A program made the position numbers and the translations under genes. The notes beneath the pieces are model-generated. The model did not search any database. It was not told where the DNA came from and was given only the letters and a program-made list of their open reading frames with translations. From assembly GCA_947627835.1 (NCBI GenBank), contig CANQXM010000003.1, positions 1 through 29,715 on the forward strand: a stretch of DNA of 29,715 nucleotides, in the 5' to 3' direction. Positions 6,030 through 14,989 of the stretch are shown here, in pieces. The DNA is from an uncultured Bacilli bacterium. GTDB taxonomy: Bacteria; Bacillota_I; Bacilli_A; RF39; UBA660. Positions within the stretch are counted from its first letter, which is position 1; the number at the start of each line of letters is the position of its first letter.

Positions 6030-9000
6030 ACTAACCTACTTTCTATTTTTTCAATTTTTTTCATCAGTTGTTGAATGATAATCAACACCACTCTTGTTAA
6101 ATCTTCAGAGTTGTAGTTTTTATAATTTGGATCATTCGGATTTTTATAAATATGAAGAACATCGTTTAACACTGTATCTTCAATATCTTCAATTAAAAAT
6201 CCGTAATTGCATTCCTTCCCACTATATTGTTTTTTGTAGTCGTATTTATAAAGCGGTAGATCATGGATTATGGTATAGATATTATCCTTTTCTTCTTCTG
6301 TTAATAAGGTAATATTTTTTTTCATAGATCTAGAAGAACCACCTGCAATCGTTTGCCAATTTACTGTTACTGAACTACTCGAAATACATATATTATTGAC
6401 TTCTGAAGATGTATCGCCGTCTCCGGAATGGGTGGCAATATAAACACTTTTTCTGTTGCATGCAATGATATTTAAGTCTCCCGAACTAGGGGCTGATTTA
6501 TTACCTGCAGAACTTGAATTGATCATTACACCTTTATTAACTCCCAGTCGAAGTCCATCGTTGAAAAGAAGTTTTCCACCGCCGTCTGGGTAAATCTCTA
6601 TCGCTCCATTGATACCATTTAAATTTAATCTGTCAGAACTTAATCCAGTGCTTGTAATATTCCAACAGACAAGAGTTCCACCATTTACATGGATATCATT
6701 AAATGAAGCGTATCCAGTCGATTTTATAATAATTGGCCAACTATCATTTGACTTCTTCCAAACGGTTAAAACATCGCTGTTGGAATTGGTTCCTGGTTCA
6801 AGTCTTACTCTAAAAGAACTTGTATCATATTCTAATAATCCCGTTTGAATACTCCAACCACCGATTGTTCCACTATTTGCTGTTATTTTTCCAGTAAAAT
6901 TACCATCAGTGACAGTTAAGATTCCGGCTGGAGTTACTTTAAATTTATCAGCTATTGATAGACCATTTACGCCAAAATACATATTGCCTGATGTGGCAGA
7001 ACCAAAAGTGCTAGATCCACGATAGATGGCATCGTTGGTAATACTCCAATTACCAACACTTCCTTTTTTTATTGTAAGTGTTCCATCGTTTGTCATTGAA
7101 CTATTGCTAGCGGTCCAATTAAAGTTGTTCTTATCAACATTGAAATTATTAGATTTGATAGAGATATTTTCGGTTTCGAGATTAATCGTATAACCGGCAA
7201 TCAAATCTAAAACAGTTCCACCATTAATAGCAATCTTATCAGCATCTATTTTTACGAATTCAGCGCTTTGATTAATAGATGATATAATCTTGCCTGCTTC
7301 TACTCTTTGTGATATTTCTTTAGCAGTTTGTGTTCGATAACTATTAAACTCAGTATTACCTACTTTTAATTTTGCTACTTCTTCAATTTTAGATTCTGTT
7401 TGTTCAATAGCTGTACTAAGTTCTGGCTTCGTTGCAAATTCATCCGTCACTTCGTTTTGAATAGCATATTTTGCAGAATAATTTAAATTGGTATTGGTGA
7501 AACTCTCTAAATAAATCTTATTGGTTCCTTTGGATAAAGGAATATCAAGTGTTCCATAATTTTCAATGACTTCTTTGGTTAATTTTGATTTGGTGCCATT
7601 TTCATCAATAGCGACTCGGCGAATTACCTTTGATTGATGTTGATTCTGCCCTGTTTTTTCATCGTATACTGTTTCTAGAACATATTCATCTTTGGCGTCC
7701 TCGTACGTATAAAGTTCTAGATAATCATTGTCATTTGGCAAATGGATATAACTTTTTTCGCCTTTAGAATTTTCAATGATCAAATAACTATCAAGTGGCT
7801 CTAAGTCATCATCTGGTTCCAAATCATCCTCTGGCCACAAGAGTTCCATGTCTCCGGTAATATGTAGTTCGATCAAATTACCTGCTTGAGCTTTTTCCAA
7901 CGTTAACTTGTTATTGGTTTTTACTTCTTTTGTGAAATCGTACATACCACTTACGGTTTGTCTAAATCCTTCGATGTCTTGTTCTGCTTTTGTAACTCTT
8001 TTATCAGTTTCTGTAGTTTGCTCAATTAAGTCATTTATAAGTCCTGTATTTTTATTAGTTGAACGTTCTACTTTCAATAACTTATTTAAAGTGGAATTTG
8101 CATTTCCATAATTGGATACTGTTTCATTTAGTTCTGCCATTTCTATTGATGAGGTCCAAGAATTTGGATCATTAAAATCTCCACCTTGCCATTCCAAAGT
8201 ATGTTTTGTAATGTATGTTTCAATGTCTATATGGTCTATATCTTGTGATTTTATTTTTTGGCCCGCTCTTAATTCTAATAAGCCATAAGGAATATTTAAT
8301 TTCGAAATTGGAGTATAAGAAAATCCATTTACTTGATTATAAATGGATTCGTTTATTGAATACCTGTCAATATAATTCCAATCGTCTTCAATACGTAACT
8401 CATAAGGATTTGGTGGTGTTTCTTCTGGCCATTTTACGTTATCATTTGTATCACCGCTACTTAGAATAATAATATTTACAGGTGGCTTTGAATTTCCATG
8501 TACAAAATTTTCCCAATCTTCTATTTCATATAACTTTGAATCGAACCATTTGATTGAATAAGTATTGTCATAATTTAATTGAACATAACTAGAGGCATAT
8601 TTTGCGATTATTTGTACTGCACTTTTCCAGGTTGGATTATCGCCTATATAAGGCTTTTCGCTTAACTCAATTTCACTGTTTAGAAAATCTCCTTTTAAAG
8701 GTACTCCAACTTGTTCTCCAATCCATGTCGCCCATGCTCCCATTGTATTTGGAAAAGAAAAGTTATCTTGGTATGGTTCTTCAAATTTTTGTGTGTTGTC
8801 AAAAAGTGATAATGTAGATTCAATAGAATCTTCATCTGTTTTTAGATCATTCACATACCAACTTCCAAACCCTTGGATATCAATATATGTGTGATAAAGA
8901 TTATCGTAAGCATGATTTAAGTTAATTATTTTTAACTCTGCACTATTTTTTACAAATGCTCCAATAACTTGTTGATTATTTTCTATATTATCAATAAGTT

Positions 9001-9043
9001 TAAAACCAGTTATATCACTATCTTTTATTCCAGTTACAATCAT
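6026..9043 (-). CDS. tail tip/baseplate protein with C-terminal S74-type chaperone
   Basis: A 1005-residue structural protein. The N-terminal ~280 residues look like a tail hub domain (Dit/Tal type: start MIVTGIKDSDITGFKLIDN, then GSWYVNDLKTDEDS). The middle holds coiled stretches and the repeated GNWSIT, GTIGGWSI type units common in siphovirus tail-tip proteins. The last ~105 residues form an intramolecular chaperone domain: SSRSMKKNITLL matches the S-x3-K-x-NI start of peptidase S74 domains, which trimerise beta-helical fibres and cut themselves off between this block and the rest. Then come YKYDYKKQY, GFLIEDIE and a C-terminal helix. It overlaps the gene before it by 4 bases (ATG inside the stop region). 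It should form the host-contacting end of the tail. Confidence 0.85.
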   Translation of the reverse strand: MIVTGIKDSDITGFKLIDNIENNQQVIGAFVKNSAELKIINLNHAYDNLYHTYIDIQGFGSWYVNDLKTDEDSIESTLSLFDNTQKFEEPYQDNFSFPNTMGAWATWIGEQVGVPLKGDFLNSEIELSEKPYIGDNPTWKSAVQIIAKYASSYVQLNYDNTYSIKWFDSKLYEIEDWENFVHGNSKPPVNIIILSSGDTNDNVKWPEETPPNPYELRIEDDWNYIDRYSINESIYNQVNGFSYTPISKLNIPYGLLELRAGQKIKSQDIDHIDIETYITKHTLEWQGGDFNDPNSWTSSIEMAELNETVSNYGNANSTLNKLLKVERSTNKNTGLINDLIEQTTETDKRVTKAEQDIEGFRQTVSGMYDFTKEVKTNNKLTLEKAQAGNLIELHITGDMELLWPEDDLEPDDDLEPLDSYLIIENSKGEKSYIHLPNDNDYLELYTYEDAKDEYVLETVYDEKTGQNQHQSKVIRRVAIDENGTKSKLTKEVIENYGTLDIPLSKGTNKIYLESFTNTNLNYSAKYAIQNEVTDEFATKPELSTAIEQTESKIEEVAKLKVGNTEFNSYRTQTAKEISQRVEAGKIISSINQSAEFVKIDADKIAINGGTVLDLIAGYTINLETENISIKSNNFNVDKNNFNWTASNSSMTNDGTLTIKKGSVGNWSITNDAIYRGSSTFGSATSGNMYFGVNGLSIADKFKVTPAGILTVTDGNFTGKITANSGTIGGWSIQTGLLEYDTSSFRVRLEPGTNSNSDVLTVWKKSNDSWPIIIKSTGYASFNDIHVNGGTLVCWNITSTGLSSDRLNLNGINGAIEIYPDGGGKLLFNDGLRLGVNKGVMINSSSAGNKSAPSSGDLNIIACNRKSVYIATHSGDGDTSSEVNNICISSSSVTVNWQTIAGGSSRSMKKNITLLTEEEKDNIYTIIHDLPLYKYDYKKQYSGKECNYGFLIEDIEDTVLNDVLHIYKNPNDPNYKNYNSEDLTRVVLIIIQQLMKKIEKIESRLV

Positions 9044-9453
9044 GAAACATCACCATAACTTATAAACTCAATAGTGAAAGGAGCATATAAAATGTTACCA
9101 GTATCATTATCATAAGGGACTTTCTCTACAGACAAATCTGGTTTCGGAACATAGAATTTTGTTGTTACAAACCTATTAGCCCAATGGTCAAAATAATAAA
9201 CATTTAATTCTTCTTGCTTTATAATCTCTAGTAAATCTAATATTTGGAATCTGTATAAAGATTTTACAAATTGAAGAGTATGATCTGGAATCTGTGCTTG
9301 TCTTTTACGGTATAAATACGCGTTAAGATGACCTCGTTTTGCTGAGGCTTCCATATCATTTGTTTTAGGTTTTAATCCACCTTTTTCTACCCATTCCCAT
9401 GGTATTTCAAATGATTTTTTACCATCTATTGTCGAAAATTTTATTTTATCCAT
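9040..9453 (-). CDS. tail protein (DUF6711-like)
   Basis: A 137-residue beta-rich protein starting MDKIKFSTIDGKKSFEIPWE. The PWEWVEKGGLKP block and the K-RGHLNAYLYRKR stretch resemble DUF6711-type proteins found right after the tape measure in phages of Bacillota, where a distal tail protein is expected. It overlaps the tail tip gene by 4 bases and lies 12 bases behind the tape measure stop. A role as a distal tail adaptor is inferred from this order. Confidence 0.7.
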   Translation of the reverse strand: MDKIKFSTIDGKKSFEIPWEWVEKGGLKPKTNDMEASAKRGHLNAYLYRKRQAQIPDHTLQFVKSLYRFQILDLLEIIKQEELNVYYFDHWANRFVTTKFYVPKPDLSVEKVPYDNDTGNILYAPFTIEFISYGDVS

Positions 9454-9465
9454 TTTTGCTCCTTT

Positions 9466-11535
9466 CTACCTTACAAAATAAGGTTCGCCTTCTAGATTTT
9501 CTAAAAGTCGAATTCCTTTAAGTGCTGCTCTACCAATTTCTTCGGTTTCACATTGCATAATAAAAGTAGCATTTAAAACTACTTCTTTTCCTCCACTTTC
9601 TTCACGTACTATTTTTCTAATTAATGATTCTGGTGCTTCTAGGTTGTTTCCATGCTTTTGATCTCCTAAAATTGCTGCAAATTGTGAATTCGGAGGAATA
9701 ACTGCTCCAGTTGCTAAAAATGGTATTTTGTTAATAGTAGGAATATTGAATCCGAACTTTTTTCCACCCATAAATGGTACCCAATCTGGAACGTCGATGC
9801 TGAATGAATTAATTTTGCCTATGAAAAAGTTCAAGCCATCAATCAGGGTGTTTAGCAAGGCAATGAGGCCATTTAATGGAGCCTTTGCAATTGCAAGAAG
9901 TGAATCAAAAATTCCTTGGAAAATTTCTTTAACGCCATTCCATGCACGTTTCCAGTCTCCTGTAAAAATTCCGACGATTAAATCAATGATTCCAGTAAAA
10001 ATTTTCTTAAACGCATTAAGAATATCATCTAAAAATTTCATTACAAAAGACAGTCCATTTGCTAGTAACGAACTTATAAACACACCTATCAGACCGAATT
10101 TTTTTCCGATTTCATCTAGGTGGTCGAAGATCCATTGAATTATATTTGAAAAAAAGGTTTTTATCTCTTCCCATTTTGAAACCAGAATCCCGACGATTAA
10201 AACAATGAGCCCGGCAATGACTAATGGTAATGAACCTAAAATCACACCTAATCCAACAATTGCTAAACCTATTCCAGCAATGACTTTGCCAAAATTTTCA
10301 AAAGTTGGATCTTTTAAATAATCTATTATAGAAGTGATGGCTGTAATGATTCCTAAAATCATAATTCCAATTCCTAAAGCCTTAATTCCATCTAATCCTA
10401 ATTTAATTGCTAATATAGAAACGGCTAATCCTCCTAAAAATGCAAGTACTATTCCACCGTTTTCATTAACGAAATCCTTGATTCCATTTAATATATCTAA
10501 CAATTTTTGGCTATATGTTATTTCACCGTCAAAATTTATATTGCCACTATTAGCATCGCTGATTCCACTTGAGGTTGTTTTTTCTTCTTGATTCACTTCA
10601 AGTTTGTCAAAACTTCCTAAGTTTTCTAGATCCTCTTGAGCCTTACCTAATGCTGTAGTTGCTTTGGCTTGATTATATAACTCTTTGGCATTTTCTTTGG
10701 CTTGTGACGCGGTTTTACCAAATAATCCATTAATAAATACCGCTATTGTTCCTGTAACTTTTGTAAGTGCATTCATCAAAGAATTTATCGAAGGCAATAC
10801 CGAATTGTAGATCGGAGTAAAAGCTGTCATTAAATTGGCTTTAATTTGATTTAGGCTTTCACTAAATTTATCGTTAGATTTTAGTAAATTGATAAAACCT
10901 TTTGACATAGAACTTAGTCCACTTCTTATTAGACTAAATACCATGGCAGTGCCTATCAATCTACTCATTTTGTTTTTAAATTTATCAATTTTAGAATTAA
11001 CATCTTTGAATCCTTTCGAAATAACCGATGCATCAACTCCAAGCCTTGATAATCTATTTTTAGATGCTTTTTCTATATTTTTAGCAAGTTCATTAGCTTC
11101 TTCTTGTGATCCTCTAAGTGATCGTTCTGTTTCTTCTATTTTTGCTTTTAAATTTACTGCTTCCATTGATGCCATTGGATTCAACTTTAATTGTTCAACT
11201 TCATTTTTTAATCTAATGGATTCTTCTCTTGCATCTTCTAATTTTGATGCTAAATCAATAGATTCTTCATCTAAGCGGTTTTGTTCATTTTGAATTAAGG
11301 ATATTTCTTGTGGATTCCCATTGTTTTTGGCCCATTCTAAATCAATCTGCTTTTGTCCTATTTTTTCAATCGTTTCATCATATTGTTCCTCCAGTTTTTG
11401 TACTTCTTTTTCGTTCTTTTTGAGTAATGTTTCCGTTGATGTTAAAGATGCAGGCACTTTGTTATAACTGGCTAATTGATTATATTTTGCTTTTAAATTA
11501 TCAAGGGCTATTTCTTCTTTTTTGATTTTATCCAC
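9466..11535 (-). CDS. tape measure protein (start codon lost or non-standard)
   Basis: It sets tail length and is ejected before the DNA. A coiled-coil N-terminal third (residues 1-170, rich in K, E and L) is followed by hydrophobic segments (about 340-430, with ILAFLGGLAVSILAI and LAIVGLGVILGSLPLVIAG) and the phage-tail W-K-x-AWNGVKEIFQGIFDSL block near 530. The only usable start is GTG at 11535, which has no ribosome site. The frame is open for 38 more codons back to 11649 and reads AEGNVVINTKLQNTDLINGY there, exactly the kind of N-terminus tape measures have after their Met. At the place where ATG is expected stands AAC (11647-11649). The true gene therefore probably reached 11649. Confidence 0.85.
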   Translation of the reverse strand: MDKIKKEEIALDNLKAKYNQLASYNKVPASLTSTETLLKKNEKEVQKLEEQYDETIEKIGQKQIDLEWAKNNGNPQEISLIQNEQNRLDEESIDLASKLEDAREESIRLKNEVEQLKLNPMASMEAVNLKAKIEETERSLRGSQEEANELAKNIEKASKNRLSRLGVDASVISKGFKDVNSKIDKFKNKMSRLIGTAMVFSLIRSGLSSMSKGFINLLKSNDKFSESLNQIKANLMTAFTPIYNSVLPSINSLMNALTKVTGTIAVFINGLFGKTASQAKENAKELYNQAKATTALGKAQEDLENLGSFDKLEVNQEEKTTSSGISDANSGNINFDGEITYSQKLLDILNGIKDFVNENGGIVLAFLGGLAVSILAIKLGLDGIKALGIGIMILGIITAITSIIDYLKDPTFENFGKVIAGIGLAIVGLGVILGSLPLVIAGLIVLIVGILVSKWEEIKTFFSNIIQWIFDHLDEIGKKFGLIGVFISSLLANGLSFVMKFLDDILNAFKKIFTGIIDLIVGIFTGDWKRAWNGVKEIFQGIFDSLLAIAKAPLNGLIALLNTLIDGLNFFIGKINSFSIDVPDWVPFMGGKKFGFNIPTINKIPFLATGAVIPPNSQFAAILGDQKHGNNLEAPESLIRKIVREESGGKEVVLNATFIMQCETEEIGRAALKGIRLLENLEGEPYFVR

Positions 11536-11630
11536 TTTTTTATTATATTGAGCAATTAATTTATCCGTTTCTTTACTGATTTTTTTGTAACCGTTAATTA
11601 AATCTGTATTTTGTAATTTTGTATTAATTA

Positions 11631-12215
11631 CTACGTTTCCTTCGGCGTTTTCGAGTCATCACCTCCATTAAATATTTTCATAAATTCACTTACTTCTTCC
11701 GAATCTTCAGTTTGATAATTTAAGTCAAGAATTTCACGTGATTCTACAAACAACTTTCTTTCATCTTTTGAAAGTTTTCCTCGGAATTTTTTCTGACGTA
11801 AATTTACAATCTTAGAAAAGAATGTGTTATCTCCAATGTCTAAAAACAAAGAGACAAATCTCCACCAGTGAATTTTTTCCTCATTTAGATCGATTGAATG
11901 AGTTTGATTCATTGCAGAATAAATGTACTTTGCATCATGGTTGAAAGAGTAAATTCTTGGCAAAATACTTGTATCTTTATTGGATTCTTCGCCGCAATTT
12001 AAGAATTTAATTCCTTTTAATATTGCTTGTTCAATATCATCTGGAATTTTCTTATATAAAAGAGTCAACATTATGAAGTGCTTTTCTTGGATTGTTAATT
12101 CTTTATCTTCATATGCCTTTATGATTCGTAAGCAATTCTTAAAATCGGGATTAATCTCATAAATTTCATCATTTATTCTAATTTTGGTTGGAAATGGTTT
12201 TATTAAATCATTCAT
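11631..12215 (-). CDS. Gp15 family tail assembly protein
   Basis: A 194-residue protein matching the Bacteriophage Gp15 family in build and place: start MNDLIKPFPTKIRINDEIY, the NCLRIIKAYED block, then WWRFVSLFLDIGDNTFFSKI, a basic LRQKKFRGKLSKDERK segment and a short acidic tail. The family sits between the tail chaperone and tape measure genes, where lambda has the frameshifted gpGT chaperone, and it probably helps to load the tape measure during tail assembly. Its last 20 bases overlap the upstream extension of the tape measure frame. ATG overlaps the stop of the gene before it. Confidence 0.85.
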   Translation of the reverse strand: MNDLIKPFPTKIRINDEIYEINPDFKNCLRIIKAYEDKELTIQEKHFIMLTLLYKKIPDDIEQAILKGIKFLNCGEESNKDTSILPRIYSFNHDAKYIYSAMNQTHSIDLNEEKIHWWRFVSLFLDIGDNTFFSKIVNLRQKKFRGKLSKDERKLFVESREILDLNYQTEDSEEVSEFMKIFNGGDDSKTPKET

Positions 12216-12691
12216 TAATCCATCACATCTAATTGTTCAATTTCTTTTTCTGGCAAATAGCGGTTGATTGATGTTTTTCGTGACTTATTAAAATAAGGAG
12301 TTGCATATTCTATTATCGGCATAATTTGAGAAATATCATAAGTTCCTTGCATGATTGCATCACAGGTACCTTCTCCAAACACATAATCAAAATCATCAAA
12401 GATTTCTTTTAATCTTTCTTCCTGGTAAGTTAATGTTTCATTAATTTTTTCAAATGTTGTACGATATTCATCAAGTTCTTCTAAATTTAGATCTCTATTT
12501 GTTGGTAAATCCTTAATTTCAGATTTATTTTTGTTAATCATATCTTTGGCTTTATACAAGTTTTGAACAATATTACTAAATCTTGTATACGTTTTTATAT
12601 CATCCGGATTGAATTTAATCGTAGTTATAACTTTTCCGGTTTCATCGACAACATCTTGTTTTAGCCATTTACTTTTTATTTCAATTGCCAT
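12215..12691 (-). CDS. tail assembly chaperone-like protein
   Basis: A 158-residue protein, mostly helical and acidic (MAIEIKSKWLKQDVV, then a helix-rich middle with YQEERLKEIFDDFDYVFGEG). It lies between major tail protein and Gp15, the standard slot of the first tail chaperone. I start at ATG 12691 and not at the TTG two codons earlier, because AAGGA then has an 8-base spacing. No slippery site is evident at its end: the stop directly abuts the ATG of the Gp15 gene, so the second chaperone is a separate protein here. Confidence 0.7.
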   Translation of the reverse strand: MAIEIKSKWLKQDVVDETGKVITTIKFNPDDIKTYTRFSNIVQNLYKAKDMINKNKSEIKDLPTNRDLNLEELDEYRTTFEKINETLTYQEERLKEIFDDFDYVFGEGTCDAIMQGTYDISQIMPIIEYATPYFNKSRKTSINRYLPEKEIEQLDVMD

Positions 12692-12710
12692 TTTCAAATT
12701 CCTTTCTTAT

Positions 12711-12741
12711 AAAAAATTAGGGAGAGTTTTTTCTCTCCCTA
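12711..12741 (-). terminator. intrinsic terminator behind the major tail protein gene
   Basis: A perfect 9-bp stem TAGGGAGAG/CTCTCCCTA with a 6-base A loop is followed by ATTTTTTA on the minus strand. It directly follows the stop codon of the major tail protein and lies inside the structural operon, 20 bases before the next gene. Partial read-through would give much more major tail protein than the genes behind it. Confidence 0.85.
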
Positions 12742-13269
12742 TTAAGCTACAACGGTTGGTGTAAATTTTTTAGTTTTTGGATTAAAGGTTCCGTGAGTTT
12801 TTTCTCCTAACCAATTCAGTTCATAAGGTGTTCCAATTCCGGCAGTGTCTCCACCCCAAGATTGAAGTGAGATAGCAGCTTTTTGACGGAAACATTCATA
12901 TTCTCCAGCCGGTTCTTCAGTTACTTTAAATGCTGATACTTCCATAAATTCAAAAACTACATCATCTAGTTCTTTATCGTATTTATAAATTTCGTATAAT
13001 TTTTGTGCTAATTTTCCATCGTGTTTGTAATAGCAAGGATCTACACTTGTAGTTTGTGGTCCTTTTTTTACAGTAACTTCTGTTTCTCCAAGGACATTTT
13101 CTTTAGAATCTGTTTCATAATTCATTGTACGGCTTAATTCATCATTATCTTTTCCAATAGCTTCGAATGTCTCTTCTTCTCCAGTATTGTCAATATAAAA
13201 AAGAATTGATTCTTTACGTTGCGCTTTCCCAGTCTTAGCCCCTGCAAAAAGTTGTAAATCTAATTTCAT
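12742..13269 (-). CDS. major tail protein
   Basis: A 175-residue protein starting MKLDLQLFAGAKTGKAQRKE at ATG 13269, chosen because GAAGGT lies 7 bases upstream (an earlier frame start has none). The fold is beta-rich with the block YNETD-like ELSRTMNYETDSKE, a central YEIYKYDKELDDVVFEF and a C-terminal PYELNWLGEKTHGTF, as in tail tube proteins of A118-like phages. It stands behind the three minor capsid/connector genes and in front of the tail chaperones, and has its own terminator, as expected for the most abundant tail protein. Confidence 0.85.
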   Translation of the reverse strand: MKLDLQLFAGAKTGKAQRKESILFYIDNTGEEETFEAIGKDNDELSRTMNYETDSKENVLGETEVTVKKGPQTTSVDPCYYKHDGKLAQKLYEIYKYDKELDDVVFEFMEVSAFKVTEEPAGEYECFRQKAAISLQSWGGDTAGIGTPYELNWLGEKTHGTFNPKTKKFTPTVVA

Positions 13270-13285
13270 AATATTTACCTTCTTT

Positions 13286-13738
13286 CTAAATAAAAAAATC
13301 CACAAAGGGATTTTTTACATCTTTTTTTGTGTATTCCACAATTATTTGTATTTGATAACAAGCTTTTCTTAAAGTTGGATCTACTGATACCAAATAATCA
13401 CTAGAAGAAATCGTTACCTTTGTTACGTACTGATTATTTTTAAGAACAGGAAAATTTTTTCCTTCATTTTGTTCTTCTATCCACTCAGCAATATCCTCAA
13501 AAAACTCACTGTTTTTTAGTTTGTTTTGAAGTTCGTTTGAATGATTAAAATGTGCCCTCAAAATAAAACTGGCTTGCCTTTCAGAATCACCGTTTACTTT
13601 AGTTTTCAAAACAGGTTTTATAGGAGTTTTATCAATTGTTGCTACATTAGCATCTTTTGATAACATATCTACTCCTAATTCCTTTAATTTTGTAAAACTA
13701 GGACATTTTAAAAAATATTCTCGCAATGAATTTATCAT
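13286..13738 (-). CDS. minor capsid/tail terminator protein (Minor_capsid_3 type)
   Basis: This 150-residue protein (MINSLREYFLKCPSF start, then GDSERQASFILRAHF and the C-terminal KACYQIQIIVEYTKKD strand) fits the third of the small 'minor capsid' families that follow the capsid in phages of this group. By position it is the tail terminator, the ring that caps the tail tube and joins it to the head. It overlaps the gene before it by 4 bases. Confidence 0.75.
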   Translation of the reverse strand: MINSLREYFLKCPSFTKLKELGVDMLSKDANVATIDKTPIKPVLKTKVNGDSERQASFILRAHFNHSNELQNKLKNSEFFEDIAEWIEEQNEGKNFPVLKNNQYVTKVTISSSDYLVSVDPTLRKACYQIQIIVEYTKKDVKNPFVDFFI

Positions 13739-14196
13739 TTTCCACCTCTTTCAATAAATCTTTGTACTGCCATTTCAATTTCTTTCTGCCTATCTGCCCA
13801 CATTCTGCTAGTCCAATAAGGACCACGAATGCCATAAAAATTATTTATTGCTCTACCACTTGGATCTAATATCTTTGGTACTCCTTTTCTAGAAAAGAAA
13901 CCTACTTGAATTCCATTTTTAGTTAAAGGAAAACCTCCAACTAAATAATCAGGATCTACCATAAGCATTCCATACCATTGATAACGAGCATAAGGGCTAT
14001 TATAGATAACTTGCGTTCCATCTAGATTCATGGATGAATTATTTTTTAACATACCTTTATCGAAAGGAATATAATCATCAGATAGTCTCCATATCTCATT
14101 TGTAAAAAAACGTTGTACAGAGCCACCTTCTTCTAAATTCAAATCTTTAATCATTGTGTCTATAGAATTTAATTCTAATTGTACTTGAAAGTCCAT
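13735..14196 (-). CDS. head-tail joining protein (Minor_capsid_2 type)
   Basis: A 153-residue protein with the typical FDKGMLKNNSSMN and NSPYARYQWYGMLMVDP blocks of HK97 gp10-like/Minor_capsid_2 proteins, and a basic, aromatic end (GPYWTSRMWADRQKE). Such proteins sit at the head-tail interface and align tail attachment. It overlaps both neighbours by 1-4 bases, so the connector genes are translated as one coupled block. Confidence 0.8.
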   Translation of the reverse strand: MDFQVQLELNSIDTMIKDLNLEEGGSVQRFFTNEIWRLSDDYIPFDKGMLKNNSSMNLDGTQVIYNSPYARYQWYGMLMVDPDYLVGGFPLTKNGIQVGFFSRKGVPKILDPSGRAINNFYGIRGPYWTSRMWADRQKEIEMAVQRFIERGGK

Positions 14197-14564
14197 TACT
14201 TACCTGTAATTAGTATATTATCTATACTGCTTCCAACTAAATTTTCATCTATTCCAAAGACAGTCATGATTTTAAAATTATTTGGTATATCATTCACAGA
14301 ATCAATATCTGGTCCTTCACCCAAAATAATTCTATTTTCATTTTGAATTGTGAAAGTGTTTTCTTCGCCTTTATATTCCTTTTCTGTGACGTATTTTAAA
14401 AGATTATCTCCATTAATTATGATGTTAATAGCACCTGCTTCTACAACACCTTTTCCAGAAATGTTAATAGAATCTGTTCCATACCAATAAACTTCATGAA
14501 GAATCGTTTTTAAGTATTTTCCTTCATATTCATTATAGATTGTAATCGTATGTGGCATTTTCAT
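14196..14564 (-). CDS. head closure protein (Minor_capsid_1 type)
   Basis: A 122-residue beta-rich protein (MKMPHTITIYNEYEGKYLKT), matching the Minor_capsid_1 type: a virion joint component acting as stopper behind the adaptor. I start at ATG 14564, with GGGGAGG 8 bases upstream; a TTG two codons earlier is possible. It begins inside the end of the connector gene at 14533-14976 (about 30 bases of overlap). Confidence 0.75.
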   Translation of the reverse strand: MKMPHTITIYNEYEGKYLKTILHEVYWYGTDSINISGKGVVEAGAINIIINGDNLLKYVTEKEYKGEENTFTIQNENRIILGEGPDIDSVNDIPNNFKIMTVFGIDENLVGSSIDNILITGK

Positions 14565-14976
14565 CTCCAATACCTCCCCGATACATGAGTCCGGTGTGTA
14601 CTAAATTTTTATAACAAATATGATAGGTTTTCTTTTTTAAATCATCATCACTAAGTATTTGATTTGCACGTAAATTAGACTTATTAACATAACTTACCGA
14701 ATGTGGTCCTAGACTTTCACTAGCAACTTCTTTGTTATCATTTTCTGTGCTTAGTACAGATTTTTTTAGATTGTCTTGTTCAAATAACAATTCAGCAATT
14801 TCACAAGTAGTGTTGCGAATTAAGTCATTCAGAATTTCATTTGTAATTCTATGCGAAGTCCAATAATTTACTTCACTACTTGCTTTGATTGCTTTTTCTT
14901 TAAATGAAGATTCAGGTATGCTAGAACCTCCATAAGTTTCAATATAATATTTATAATCAACTAATTCTGTTAGCAT
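14533..14976 (-). CDS. head-tail connector (gp6-like adaptor)
   Basis: A 147-residue helical protein (MLTELVDYKYYIETYGG, then a helix bundle around residues 20-70 and the short C-terminal part NLVHTGLMYRGGIGDEN). Fold pattern and place behind the capsid gene fit the gp6/Ad1 adaptor that docks under the portal ring. The start is ATG 14976, with GGAGATGATT-like purines before it. Confidence 0.75.
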   Translation of the reverse strand: MLTELVDYKYYIETYGGSSIPESSFKEKAIKASSEVNYWTSHRITNEILNDLIRNTTCEIAELLFEQDNLKKSVLSTENDNKEVASESLGPHSVSYVNKSNLRANQILSDDDLKKKTYHICYKNLVHTGLMYRGGIGDENATYDYNL

Positions 14977-14989
14977 ACCTAATCATCTC

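Noticed and set aside
6026..6300. Separate host gene for a chaperone domain
   Set aside because: The S74-type domain is in frame at the end of the 1005-residue tail protein without internal start or stop, which is the normal build.
12200..12220. Classical -1 frameshift between two tail chaperone genes (lambda G/GT type)
   Set aside because: The first chaperone stop abuts the ATG of the Gp15 gene and no slippery heptamer is seen; phages with Gp15 use a separate second protein.
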